From positions 25,651,001 to 25,715,000 of the forward strand of contig NC_086028.1 in NCBI RefSeq assembly GCF_036323735.1: a DNA stretch of 64,000 bases. The letters run 5' to 3'. This stretch comes from Rattus norvegicus (Eukaryota; Chordata; Mammalia; Rodentia; Muridae). The translations under genes were made by a program, and so were the position numbers. Shown here in pieces: positions 1-13,500 of the stretch; within the stretch, counting starts at the first letter, position 1, and each line of letters opens with the position of its first letter. The notes beneath the pieces are model-generated. The model saw nothing but the letters and a program-made list of their open reading frames with translations, did not search any database and was not told the origin of the DNA.

Positions 1-1079
1 TTGATCCCTTGAAATTTTTTGTTTAAAAGTTTCCAAAGACCCATCCTCACAGGCCTACTTCCTCCAGCTCTGCCCCATAACGTTCCACAGCCTTCCAACA
101 GCATGACCAACTGATAACAGGTTCAACACCTTGTATGGGTCATGTGCCATTCACAACCACAAACAAGAGGCGATCCATTTTCTACAGTAAAAATTATAAA
201 TTTGATCACACTGTAAACCCTGAGACTGTGTTGTTTACTGTTTCTAGTTGTGATGTGGCTTAACCCTAGCACGAGGCTTTAATCTAAGAGCTTTCTGCTT
301 ACTGTAAATAGGATTAAATAAAGTCAACCACAGGCTAAGGGCAAGCAACCAGGTAACAGGGCATGAACACAGGAAAAAACATAGAGAAGAGGAAGTCAGG
401 AGGATGGATAGACACACACAGGAAATAGAAGTGAGGGGGTTTTTTTTGCTATGGTGTGGAGAAGGAGAATTTCCTTGAGGAAGAAGATCAGCTGAGTGAT
501 GGGTGCTTTCTCTGTCTCTCTGAGTTAGCAAGCTTTCACCCCCGCATACAAGTTCCTGAGTAAAACTGAACAATTAAGATTTTGTTAAAAAACAGCAATA
601 AAATATCGATATACAAATTTTAAGAGATATAATTCTCCATATTTATAGATGGCAAAAATCAATATTGTTATATTAAAAGCTTAGAGCCAAGAGAGCAACA
701 GACACACCCATAGCACAAGCACTGGGGACAGGAGAATCCTCATAAACCATGCTGGGAACAATGAATCCTCAGGCAGAAAAATGAGGTTTAGGACACTTTC
801 ACCCATCAACTTCCAAAGTCAACTCAAAATGAACTATGTATTTAACACTTAAAACTACTAGCACACACTCAGGGGTAATGCTTCAGGACACTGGAACTTG
901 CAAGTGTGTTTTTGTGTGCATAAATCCTTAGAGCAGAAAAGGCAAAAGCAAAAGCAAAACTAGATAAATGTAACGACATCAACATTCTAGACGGCAAAGG
1001 AAGTAACTGAATGATGAGACCACTTAACAGAATTGGAGAAGATACTCGCGAAGTCTACCTCTAATAAGTTTTGATACTG

Positions 1080-1440
1080 TGGTGGTTTGAGTAGTAATGG
1101 CCCTCAGAGACTATGTGTTTGAATACTTGGCCCACAGGGAGCAGCACTATTAGGTGTGGCCTTGTTGGAAGAAGCGTTGTCCCTGTGGAGGTAGGATTTC
1201 AGGTCCTATAAGCTTAAATTAGGCCTAGTGTGGTACACAGTCTCCTTCTGCTGCCTGTGGATCAAGATGTAGAACTCTCAGCTCCTTCTCTAGCACCATG
1301 TCTGCCTGCAGGCTGCCATGCTTCCTGCCATGATAATAATAAGCCTCTGAATCTATAAGCCAGCCCCAACTAAATGTTCTCCTTTATAAGAGTTGCTGTG
1401 GTCATGCTATCCCTTCACATCAATAGAAACCCTAAATAAG
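1080..1440 (+). repeat. Rodent dispersed repeat (family A), copy 1
   Basis: Shares its whole length with 35340-35695 (same orientation) and 57843-58165 (opposite orientation), including a shared terminus of the type gctgtgaagagacaccatg. I do not assign a family name with confidence. It lies in Hmmr intron 7. Confidence 0.7.
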
Positions 1441-1475
1441 ACAAATACTTAGCTTATATAAGGAGCTTTCAATAG

Positions 1476-1520
1476 TAAAATAAATAAATAAATAAATTAA
1501 TAAATTAATTAATTAAAAAA
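1476..1520. repeat. A/T-rich simple repeat, TAAA/TTAA units
   Basis: Run of aaat and aatt units. Confidence 0.8.
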
Positions 1521-1669
1521 TGGGCAATAGATATAAATGCATATTTTTTTTCAAAAAATGGGAATAAAAAACAAAATAAAGTATTAATTCACCAAAGACT
1601 GGTCATTAAAACAGAATTAGTGCATATAAATTTATATTTGTGCATGTGTGCACAAGCCCACATGCGCGC

Positions 1670-1673
<4 letters not shown>

Positions 1674-1704
<31 letters not shown>
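1674..1704. repeat. (CA)n microsatellite
   Basis: About 15 CA units after a cacgcgca-type flank. Confidence 0.95.
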
Positions 1705-1705
<1 letters not shown>

Positions 1706-1872
1706 CATGTTCATGTTTAATACTAATAAAAGAAAAAGACTATCAACTTCAAAGTGTGGGTCCATAGGAAGGATTATAAGGAAGGTATCTGGGAGGGGCT
1801 AAAGAGAGGAAGTAATATAATTCTATTTCAATTAAAAATATACTTAAAACAGAGTGATCATTAAAAGGACTA

Positions 1873-1912
1873 GGGCTGCAGAGATAGTCCAGTGGTTAAG
1901 AGTATGTGTTGC
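1873..1912 (+). repeat. B2/B3-type SINE, 5' part (split by an L1)
   Basis: Begins ggctgcagagatagtccagt, a B2 head. The element stops at 1912 and resumes at 2659-2800, split by the L1 insertion. The shared 15-mer aagagtatgtgttgc (1898-1912 and 2644-2658) is the target-site duplication. Confidence 0.8.
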
Positions 1913-2643
1913 AGCCACCAAACTAGATAAGATGGATGAAGCAAAGAAGTGCAGGCTGACAGGAACCAGATGTAGATCGCTCCTGAGAGACACAGCCAGA
2001 ATATGGCAAATACATAGGCAAATGCCAGCAGCAAACCACTGAACTGAGAATGGGACCCCCGTTGAAGGAATCAGAGAAAGGACTGAAAGAGCTTGAAGGG
2101 GCTCGAGACCCCATATGTACAACAATGCCAAGCAACCAGAGCTTCCAGGGACTAAGCTACTACCTAAAGACTATACATGGACTGACCCTGGACTCTGACC
2201 TCATAGGTAGCAATGAATAGCCTAGTAAGAGCACCAGTGGAAGGGGAAGCCCTTGGTCCTGCCAAGACTGAACCCCCAGTGAACGTGATTGTTAGGGGGA
2301 GGGTGGTAATGGGGAAAGAATGGGGAGGGGAACACCCACATAGAAGGGGAGGGGGAGGAGTTAGGGGGGATGTTTGCCTGGAAACCGGGAAAGGGAATAG
2401 CAATTAAAATGTAAATAAGAAATACCCAATTTAATAAAGATGGAGAAAAAAAAGCTTAAAAACAGAAAAACGAGTGAGAAAATAGGTTTTATAAAACCTA
2501 TTTTAAGGCCTATTTATTAAATGTTCTATTTAGGTTCTGTGAAAGATAAGGTTGATGTATGTTTTTAGTTTTTAAAAATAAGTCTTCTATTTCAAGTACT
2601 TATTAAAATTTCTTTCCTGTGGGGAGCAACGAAAAAAAAAAAA
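1913..2643 (+). mobile_element. 5'-truncated rat L1 3' end with an apparent 3' transduction
   Basis: Positions 1913-2453 match the rat L1 3' region, including the G-rich tract near 2290-2370 and the end gtaaataagaaatacccaa with AATAAA at 2433-2438 and a short A run. About 178 bp of non-L1 sequence follows (2454-2631), then ATTAAA at 2602-2607 and a second poly(A) at 2632-2645. Only after that comes the second copy of the target-site duplication. Confidence 0.82.
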
Positions 2644-2810
2644 AAGAGTATGTGTTGCTCTTGTGGGTGATCCAGGTTCAGTTCCTAGCAGCATATGATG
2701 GTTAATGACATTTGTAGTTCCAGTCACAAAAAATTTCTTTCTGGATTCTGTGTAAACTCTCCGTAAATGATGCACAGATACACTTGTAGGCACCCTGTTC
2801 CCATCACTGC

Positions 2811-2895
2811 ACCGAGAAAGAGAGAAAGAGAGAGAGAAAGAGAGAGGGAGAGAAAGAGAGAGAGAGAGAGAGAAGGAGAGGGAGAGGGAGAGGGA

Positions 2896-2939
<44 letters not shown>
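2811..2939. repeat. (GA)n-rich microsatellite
   Basis: Imperfect GAGAAA and GGGAGA units, then about 20 pure GA units. Confidence 0.95.
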
Positions 2940-2944
<5 letters not shown>

Positions 2945-3148
2945 TATTGAAGATTGTTTAGCAGCTAAGAGTTCTCATTCTCTTACAGAGGGACTCAATT
3001 CACAGCATTCAAATGGGGATCACAACTATCCACAGCTACAGTTCCAGGGGATGCAATGTCTTTTTCTGACCACCATGAGCACCAGGCATACACATGGTGC
3101 AAATTCATACATACAGGCAAAATATTCACACACACAAAGATAAATAAA
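2945..3148 (+). repeat. B2/B3-type SINE
   Basis: Diverged B-type SINE body (agcagctaagagttctcatt) ending in an ACAC and AATAAA-rich tail. Confidence 0.6.
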
Positions 3149-3154
3149 AGAACT

Positions 3155-3570
3155 GAAGTTAACAAGTGCTGGTAAGCATGGAAAGAAAAGGAACCTTGGT
3201 ATACTGGTGATAGGAAAGTCATTTGGTATAGTTATGGAAAACAGAATGTAGGGAGATTATATATATATATATATATATTATATTTATATATGTAAAAGAA
3301 AACAAAACTGAAAATAAACTACCATAAGAGCAAAAATTCCATTTGTGGGTACATAGGCAAAGAAAACAAATAACGGTTTGTTTCTATCAGCACTATCCAC
3401 AGGAGCCATGTAGGAGAAGCCATGGACATCTATTCAAGAGACGAAGAGATAAGGAGATGTACACTGGTACAGGACGGAAAAGTAAGCAGATATAAACAGT
3501 GCGGTTTGTGACAGCATGGATGGAACTGGAATTCCGTATGTCAAATGAAGTAAGGGAGGCACAGAAAGAC
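3155..3570 (+). mobile_element. Old L1 ORF2 3' fragment
   Basis: Diverged L1 ORF2 end: the translated remnants resemble the usual segment on cage-like small-animal L1 copies (gttatggaaaacagaatg, catggatggaactggaatt). Interrupted by (TA)n at about 3259-3292. No open frame. Confidence 0.7.
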
Positions 3571-3639
3571 AAATACCATCACACAAAATTGTAAAATTCA
3601 AAAACTGATTATCCTAGACCACTGGTTAGTTCTTACGAC

Positions 3640-4085
3640 ATAGCGATGCAGCTCCCAGGCTGGGTCAAGTAAGGACTGGTGGCAGGTGCAAGTAGGGGCT
3701 GGGATGCCGCCCTTGAGAAGAAAATGTTTTTCTCACTTGGCCTTAAACTATGTTCTGCTGTGTCCTGTTTCTGTGGAAGCTGTTGTCACGCTCTCTTGGT
3801 AATGGCGAGAATACTTTGATAAGAAGAGGGGTGATTTTTTTTATGTGAAAATTTTGAGAAGAAACCTTTGTTTAGTCGTATTTCTTTGTTTAGACTTGCC
3901 TCAGTTGTACCTGATATTGTGGGAATAACGATCTTATGGTATCTTGCCAAAATGGAAATTGTAGTAATGCATATTCATATCTATATAAGGATTAATAAAG
4001 CTTGCAACTGCGTGCAGCTGCTTCTGCCTTTGCTCTGCATCCCCTGTATCCTGGTGGTTTGCGATTGTACCCAGGGCCCCCAACA
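3640..4085 (+). mobile_element. ERV-type LTR fragment (plus)
   Basis: Shows taaggattaataaagcttgc (AATAAA at about 3992) and a U5-like end at ggcccccaaca (4085). Read as an old solo LTR of class II type. The left limit is uncertain. Confidence 0.5.
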
Positions 4086-4428
4086 CACTAGACATTGACA
4101 GTAAAGCTGGGAAAGCAGGGGAAGCTCAGCATATGAATGGTTGGTCACGGGGCATGTTTGGTCAATGAGTTCTAATATAGACAGGAGCAGGAAGTTGGTG
4201 TGCTACAGTAAGGTGAGGACAGACTTTATAACTCAAAAAGCTAGGCTGTTTTCACTATAAAGAAATGAAGAGATTCAGATGTTTAATTTCATTCTCTCAT
4301 TAAAAATATGTATGTACATTGAACCATTAGAAAGAACCCTGTTAATTTCTATGGTTTGAGACAGCAGTGAAATACTGGAAGATCAAGACATTGTCACAGT
4401 CAACAATCTTTTTCGTTGTACCACTTAC

Positions 4429-4529
4429 AGTTTTCCCTCCAGCTGTACTATTTTCCCCTTAGACTCAATGAGGTCCTTCTGAGTGGCCTGCAGCTTCAGC
4501 TCCATGCCTTCCTGTTTAGCCATCATGCT
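4429..4529 (-). CDS. Hmmr: Hmmr exon 7
   Basis: 101 bp, acceptor ttgtgcag, donor AACT|gtaagt, residues 184-216 plus two bases ([20 protein letters not shown]...QLEGKL). The remaining exons of the gene lie off the left edge. Confidence 0.94.
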
Positions 4530-7500
4530 CTGCACAACAGAGATAACTATTTTAGGAAATGAGACATTCTTAGGTCCCCAGAGTCAACGGGCAGATACAC
4601 ACCAGAGGAAGCACTCACCCTCATCTTTGTCTCTCTCTTATTTCTCAGTTTCATCAATTCCAGGCTTAGAGTTCTCATATTCTTTTGGTGAGCATCTTCA
4701 GAAAACTACAATAAACATATAAGAACTGGGTATCTATTCTGTCACATCATATATACATATAATTACGTAAGGCAGGTGTGGTATCACACGCCTGTGATCT
4801 CAGTGCTTAAGAGGCAGAGGCAAGGGTGATCAAGAACTCAAGACCAGTTTGGACTTCATGAGACCTGGTCTCCAAAACAAAACATCCAAGAAAAAGAATC
4901 ACTTAAATACCAACTGAGGGAGTTGGGCGATGTTTGCCCTCGCCTTCAATCCCAACTCTTAGAAGGCAGAGTCAGGAGGATCTCTGAGTTTGAGCTGCTA
5001 GCTGTGTGACAGAGAGAAGAGTTTTGAGCATACCATGCGCCAGCACCATCGTCTCCTGTCTTCTTCCGTTTCTGGTTTATCACTGAAACAGTCTAAGTGG
5101 TCGCTCACTGGTATTTCTAGAAAGGCCTTTGTAAGGTCTAAGGCGAGCCTCACAAAGACTTGTGAACTATGTTTGCCAGACTAGTCTCAGCTACCTGGGA
5201 CATCTGAAGTGTGTAGGATATGATGCCTACTCAGGGCCTTCGAGGTCAGACTGCCCCTTGGGCTCTAATACGCTTTTTACTGTGTCCATAGTGAGCATGT
5301 ACTCCCACAGCAAAGCTTGTCACAGGCCCTGAATTCAATCAGACAGCGACTTGTCTCTTCCCTCTATTTCTACCATTGGTTAATGGAAGTATATTATATT
5401 TAGGACCTATCAGGACATCGCTTACTTACATACACAATTTATGTTTTGAGCACACACACTCCATTATTGCCAACTGCATTCCCTGAAAACCCTTAAAAGA
5501 GTAAGTTTTTTTGTTGTTTTGAGACATGTTGCCATGTAGTGTAGGCTGGCCTCAAACCCTCCTGCTTTAGCTTCTGAGTGCAGTATTACTCCTATGTGAC
5601 ACTACATCTTTTTCAGGGGAAGATTTTTTTTTAAAAAAGAGACTTTAAAATGTAAATTCTGTCATACTCTTTGATGGTTATTTACTGGGGTGTAGCAGGG
5701 GTGAGAAAATATCGGACATCAAAACAAAAAGCTGGGTTTATTTAACCTATGCCCATCCCCCTTTAAGTAAAAAGAGAAGGTAAGACTCTCCTACAGAAGT
5801 GGGCTAACATTTAAGTAGTTAACAGTCACAGCCAGACTAATGCTTGCCCTTGTCTACTACATTGCAGACTATCTCTCTGCTTTGTGTGATCAGGACCAGT
5901 GAGGGCATGAACTCCTCTACTGACAGTGTCAGTGAATAACCAGCTCCAACTGCACTCACAAGCGTCACAGCTTAACCTGCCAGCAACCTGAGCGTTAGTT
6001 AAATGCTTATCAACCATTCGGTTCTGCTGTTATCTATCACACAGTTTAGTACCTTAGACTTTAGGAGCTCGTTGGCTCTGGTCAGCTCAGTAAGCCGCTT
6101 TTCCAGTGAAGCATTACTGGCAGACAGAGATGTTTTCTCTCTGACTGCTGCATTTAGCTTCGCTTCTGTCTTCTCCAACTCAGACTCCATGTCCTGGATC
6201 CGTTTGTCCTGAGTCCCTCGCTCTTGCAAAAGAACACGAATCTGGAAGAAAATGAGAAGATAAACACATGATTGATCCTAGTGGTACCAGAAGCCTCAAA
6301 ACAAGCAAACCTACATTTTGATATGGTGTTCAGATATCCTTATTGTACTTGCTACTTGAATAATCATATTTCACTTTGGCACATCTTAAAGATATGCTCT
6401 ATAAATTCAGGATTAGCATTTGAGAGGCAGAAGCAGGCAGATACTTCTGTGTTTTTTCAGGCCTGGCTGGTCTACCAGGCCACTTGGAGCCACTGAAAAC
6501 CTGTCTCAAACACACACTGTCACACATAAACACACAAACACCACCAACAAAATACAGTGATTTTTAATTGCCATAAACTTATAAGATAGCTCTATTTAGT
6601 CACTTAAAACTTACAACAATTCTTGTTTTTGCTGGTCCTAATTACACAAATCATAGCTTGAAGTGTTAAATATTTTGAGAAAGTGGAGTCCTCAGAATTT
6701 AACAGGCAGCTGTGAGGCATCGGTTGCTTTGCTCCTACTAGTTAAAGAAACAGCAGCAAAATGAAGAAGCTAACATTTGCCAATAGGAAGCAAGGGCTGC
6801 TGCAGAAACATGAGTTGGGAGTTTAGAGCTCCAGGAGCCATGTAAATGCCACTAAGGCGTTGTGGCCCATTTCTAATCCCAGTGCATTGGATGGAAACAG
6901 ATCTCTGGAGCAAGCTAGCTGGACAGACCAGGTGAAATGATGAGCTCAGGTTCTGAGAAACCCTGCCTCAATATTTGAAGGTGGAGAGAAGGTGGAACAC
7001 ACTGGCTTCCACATCCACACACATGTGAACACATATACATACAAGTATGTATACCAAACACACATGAAAAAATCTGTGCAATAGCTTACCAACCTAAAAT
7101 CTGATGCAAATACTAAGTCCTGATCTCGGTAGTGCCACTCAATCATAACAATGAGCCAATCTCCGCATGTGCAAGCATCAGACACAAAGGCCTCACTGCC
7201 ATGGAGCCTCAATAAAGACATCAACATTACAGTAAACGAGACCAGAGCTTAGGCCAAGGAACCATTTCCTAAAGGTTCTGATCAGAATGACATGTTTACC
7301 TCACCGCACAACTGCTCAAATTGCTAGAATCTAAGCCTACAAGTCTATATAATTCTCTTTCTGTTAGTTGAAAGTAAGGCTTACCTCTTTTTCTAATCTC
7401 TTCACATCTTTATCATTCTTCTGAGACTCCTTCTGTTTAAAAGTCAAAGAACAAGGGAATAACACTCGAAATGTATATAAGAAATACTCAAGTTAATAAA

Positions 7501-10500
7501 AAAAAAAAAAAAAAGTCAAAGAACAATTATAAATTTACATGCCACAACATCATAGCCCAATCTGCTATTTAATTATTTCTGGTCATTTTCCAAACTAAAA
7601 AAGAATTCACATGTATGTGTGTTTTGCCTGCCTATATGACTGTGGAGCATGTATGTGTCTGGTGCCTGCAGAGGCCAGAGTTTTTAGTCTTTTTGAGACA
7701 CCTCATTACACAGTACTTGCTGACCACGAAGTCACAATCTTAACTTTTAAGGGCTGGGATTGAAACTGCATACCAACATACCCATCTTTGTATCTATTTT
7801 AAGCACTGTAGAAGGTCATGAAATATTTTATAAGCAATTTTTGTGAGACAGAAATTAGTTTTTGTTTTGTTTTGTTGTTTTTTGAGACAGGGTTTGTCCT
7901 GGCTGTCCTGGTACTCTGTACACTAGGCTGGCCTTGAATTCACAGAGATCTGCCTGCCTTTGATTGCAAGTGCTGGGATCAAAGGTTTGTGTCACCACTT
8001 CCCTCTAAAAAAATTTTTTTTAAAGAATTTATTTATTTATTTTAAGTATATGAGTACACTGTCGCTGTTTTCAGACTCACCAGAAGAGGGCATCAGATCC
8101 CATTACAGATGGTTGTGAGCCACCATATGGTTGCTGGGAATTGAACTCAGGACCTCTGAAAGAGCAGCCAGCGCTCTTAACCACTGAGCCATCTCTCCAG
8201 CCCCTAAAATATTATTAAAACCTGGAAATATTTCAGTTTTCAAAATTTCAGGCCATTAGAAAAATAGTTTTTCCATTACAATATATGTGGAGTTCTGTGA
8301 CTAAAACTTCAGTTTCCATTTTAACACTAGGCAGCAGCAAATTTGAAATAATTATGCCACCTAACAAAAAAAATCTTTTAAAGAAAAATCATTTTAAAGT
8401 TTACTCCCCAACCCAATTAGATTCAAAGAAAGTAAAGAAATTGTAACCTCATAACTTATGATCTTTTTTTCCCATGGGATTTATTTACATAAGACAATCT
8501 TTACATAATCTTGTGTATAAAACCTTTCTGACACAATGAAAGAAAATGTAGTTTATACAGCATTAAAAATATGTCAGCTTGGCTGGAGAGATGGCTCAGT
8601 GGTTAAGAACACGGATTGCTCTTCCAGAGGTCCTGAGTTCAATTCCCAGCAACCACATGGTGGCTCACAACCATCTATAATGAGATCTGGAATCATCTTC
8701 TGGCCTGCAGGCACACATGCAGACAGAAAGCTGTATGATGTATACATAATAAATAAATATTTAAAAAAAAAGTCAACTTTATTCACTTCAGAACTGATGG
8801 CATTTTCTACTAGAAAAGGTCTATCATTTGGTAAATCTGTGCATACCCATATATATAGTATCTATGAGAGTTTGTGAGTTCTATAATTCAGTTAAAAATT
8901 TAAAATTTGTTTCACCAAAAAATTCAAGTCATGTCATTTATATCCATTCCTATAAAACAACACATGACTGCTATAAAAAAATAACATAAGCCAAATATGT
9001 ACTTCAATTTTCTAATACTAGTATAAATTTACGAGTACAAAAATTCAATTGAGTTGTCTTATTTGTACTCATGTTTCAGACCTACTAACACATATCAAAT
9101 CAAATTAAATGCATTTTGAGGGAAGGCGTTCAAGCCGGGGTTTGTCTGTATAGTCCCTGGCTGTTCTGAACTCACTCTGTATAGCAGGCTGGCCTTGGTC
9201 TCAGAGATCTGCCTGCCTCTGCCTCCCTAGGGCTAAAATTAAAGTCCTGTGCCACTACTTCTCGGTTTAAATTAAAAAATTTTGGGCTGGAGAGATGGCT
9301 CAGCGGTTAAGGGCACCCGACTACTCTTCCAGAGATCCTGAGTTCAATTCCCAGCAACCACATGGTGGCTTACAACCATCTGTAAAGAGATCTGATGCCT
9401 TCTTCTGGTGTATCTGAAGACAGCTACAGTGTACTTATATATAATAAATGAATAAATCTTTAAAAATTTTTGTCAAACATATTTATGTACATTTTATAAA
9501 AAATAGTTAGCTTGTTTTCTTTAAAAAAAATAGACATTTTCTAAATACAGGATTGATTTAGTGGTGAATCAGTTGCCTACCATGTATAAGTTCTGGTCTG
9601 GTTTCCCAGTACCACACACAAAAAAGATGGAGAACTAAAAACATAGGTTCCTAGGACAGGAGAGATGGCTCGGCAGTTAAAAACACTCAGTGCTCTTTTA
9701 GAGGACCCCTGTTTGGTTCTTAGCATCTATGCTGGCGGCTCACGATTACAGATTATCTGTTACCCAGCTCCATGTACTGGACACTGTCTTCCCGCCTTCA
9801 TGGGCATCGCATGCATATACATATGCTCACACACCAGAGCTACTAGTGTCTCTATTACTGTTAGGCTTACCATTGCTGTGAAGAAACACCATGACCAGAA
9901 GCAATTTGGGGAGGAAGGGGTTTATTTTGCTTACTATCAATTCATCATTGAAGAAAATCAGGGTAGCTACTCAAACAAGGTAGGAACCTGGAGGCAGAGG
10001 CTGATGCAGAGGTCATGGAGGGGTGCTGCTTACTGGCTTACTCCTCCTCATGGCTTACTTAGCCTGCTTTCTTATAGCAGCACTCAGGCCCAGTAGTCCT
10101 GGGATGGCTCACAATGGACTAAGTCCTCTCACATAAATCACTAATTAAGAGAATACCCTATCGCAGAGGCCAATTTTATGGAGGTGACCTCCTCTCAGAT
10201 GACCATAGATTATATTGTGTCAGCTGACTAATACTAAGTCGGCACTAGTCACATTTCAAGTACTCAGTAGCCATTCATATTAGTTCCACAATAGATGGCA
10301 TAGTTCTATATTACAGAATAAGAGTCCTTAGTAACTGCCAAATAAATCAACAGTATATTGGTTATAAGAAAATATTTGTTAATCTCTGCAACCCTAACAA
10401 AGTGACACTCTTAGGAACTAATGACAAACTGTAGGGCCTTGGATAAACAACACTGTATAGCCCTTAGGAGTTGTGTTGCTCTTTTTCTTTTTAAATTTTC

Positions 10501-13500
10501 TGAGAAAGGGTCTCGCACAACCCAGGCTAGCCTTGAGTTCTATGTAGCCAAGACTTGCCTTCAGATCTGCAATGACAAGTCCTCCTGACTCAGCTACTCA
10601 AGTGTTAGCATCAAAGGCTCATGCCACATTGCCAGCTCTGTTGAGAAGAATTTAATCTACTGTACAATGGTTTGAGTAACAGCCTTTTAGTCACTGATAT
10701 TTTAATTTTTCTTTTGTTCACTCATACTTACGCTTCCCCACCCAAAAAAAAAATCAGAAAAGCTAACAATGAACAGATAGATGAAAGACGAAGAAACAAA
10801 CGCAACTCTGATGGTGAAGACAAACCAAAGCATGGCACGTTTGCAAAGGCTTACAGGTGACTATCAGATTTGTGTCTATGAAGAAACGTCTTTGTAATTG
10901 TAAACCAGGAGCACATTCAAAGAGATTCCCTAATAACATAGGCAGAATGGAAAACTTGCAAGAGTTCTAATGATACTTATTTCATTAACTGTTTTTCATT
11001 CGTTTTATTAATTAAAGATAGGTTTTTAAACTACAGTTCCAAGTGCTGGGACCTGAAGCCAGGTCTACTGAGGAGCAATGAGTGCTCCAATCGAGCTAAC
11101 TCTCAAGTCCCAACTTACTCCTGAATATGATTCACACATAGCCATTTTAATCCAACACAGTATCGTACAGGTATGCAGTCAGTGACAGAAAGAATATACC
11201 AATGGAGATATTTCTCACCTTTGACACCAACGTCTTTGCTTTTTTAGCAGAAGCAAGCAAGGTCGTATCTTTGTCAATGTTAAGATTTTGTTGAGACTCT
11301 GGGAAAAAAAAATCAACACGGCCACTATTGATGTTTACATGTTATAACCAAATATAATAAAATTTCCAAACTTGCTGCAGACAATAAGGTATGTTTTCCT
11401 TTGGATTGTACAATTCAAATAATTACTTGCACAATTATTTGTTATAGACCTTTCCGATATTCTCTATTTTCAAAAGAAAAAAATATTTTTTAAAACAAAT
11501 ACACGTGTGTGTGTGTGTGTGTTGGGGGTATGTGTACTTGATGCTAGCAATGTGAGAGCAGTATGGGTTCTTAACTACTGAGCTAGCTCCCCAACCACTT
11601 CCCGACAGTCCCAACATTCTGACAGAAAGGAAAAGCAAATCATTACAAGGAAAACTACCTGTAAATGCCTGGCTTACGTTCTCTCTTACATACAGTGTAA
11701 CTGGAGCTAGCACTCTGTACACGGTTCTTTCATAAAATATACCTAATAAGGATATGAGGATATACTTTGGACCACGAAACTCTGGACGTCTAAAGCATTT
11801 TAAAATGTCAATAGTACTGCTTGTATCAGCTTATAAGGCCAGCTAACCGTTGTTTGTTTAAGGACCCATTACCTCTTTGGTTTTTAAATCTTTGTGATTT
11901 CTGAAAAGACACTGGTCCTTTAGTTGATTCTGAAGTTTTAACATCGTAAGCACCTGGAGATGGAGCACAACCTATAGAAAAAACAAAATAGCAGTGTTTC
12001 ACTGAATGTTATTTATCACTACTATTAGTATATTAGCAATACTTATAAGAAGAATCTACAACCTTAAGTTAAACTAGTGATTCTCAACCTTCCCTTCTGC
12101 AAAGTTACTTACATGGGGGTAACCCCCCAGCCATAAATTATTTTTATTGCAACTTCATATTGTAATTTTGTTACTGTCATGAATTGTAATATAAATATCT
12201 AAATAATAATGGGTGATCTTGAGAAAGGGTCTCACGTGTTTTTGAATCTCTTAAGACATAAAAATGTTCTCATTCAAGACAATCCAGGTCTCACGTGTTT
12301 TTGAATCTCTTAAGACATAAAAATGTTCTCATTCAAGACAATCAAATCAGCTAATAAAGTTAATGGGCTATACGAGGTTGATATTACATCAAATAAAACC
12401 TTCAAGCTTCCAGACTTCCAGCCATATAGAAACCATAGTCTGCTTTCCATTTTGTTCAGCCAATTCTCATTTACCTTTTAGATCTCAATCAGGACATTAC
12501 TTACTTCTAGCTTTTGCAGGGTCCCCCCCCAAAAAAATCAGGCTAGAAAATTCTCATAGCACCGTCTAGCTTTCCCAACAATAACTTCTTAAGCTTTCAT
12601 AAAGATTCATTTACTCTATTTCCACATTAGACAAAACTGCTTGCAATCTGGGAGTTGCTTCTACTGTTCTAGTATGTAGCTCATAGTTGTGTTTAGCAGT
12701 ATAGAAAAAAAAATTGTTTGGGATGTGGGAACGGACTGGGCCTTTGTAATTAGCCACATGAGGACTCAAAATAAGCTGCATATGACAAGCTACAAAAAAT
12801 ACTGTGCCAGACACTGTAGACATATAGAGAACACATCGAATAAAAAACACTAAACTCCCTCCTCTTCTCCGGATGCTTTAAGTCTCCTTGAGGTAGGGAG
12901 GGGGAAAAACGGTTATGAAGATTACTGGATTAGATGAGGCTGCTATGGACTCACAAATATTAAATATCTGAACCTATTATCTTTCATCCTGTAAGCCTTA
13001 ACTACTGCTCCTTAAAACCAAACAGCAGCTGAGCCACGTGTGTTGCCCAGGTCTCTTAAGTTTCAGTACTTGGGAGGTGACAGCTATATGAAACCTTGTC
13101 TCAAAACAAAAAGAGTCTACCCTGTTCTGCAGAACCTAAGTTGTTTGAATACCCTGGAAATGGTGTGGCCCCTGAGCTGGATGAATCTGATCACTGACCT
13201 TGTGAATGGAGTAGTGTTGCTAGAAACCACTGATGTAGACTATTAACCACACATGCCTCAGAGGATATATAATGGCCTTTCATGTTCAGCTCCATCACTT
13301 AACTTGCTGGCTTTAAAATACAGTCAGAAACTTCCTCAATGTTCTTATTTATAAAGAGTACAGCTTTGATACTTTTCTCATCTGCCTGTTCAAAGGATGC
13401 TATCACCTCATACCCAAGGCCCTGCTTATTGTGCTTATACACCACAGTCCTTGAGAGCACAGGAGCCTGGGTTCCCACTCCATTTCTGTCAATTTAGTTT

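Noticed and set aside
1..4428. Further Hmmr exons
   Set aside because: Looked on the minus strand for the next coding segment (VSIEKEKIDEK-like) with splice sites and found none.
9665..10096. 143-codon plus-strand open frame
   Set aside because: Crosses from a SINE into a dispersed repeat; no gene-like content or splice context.
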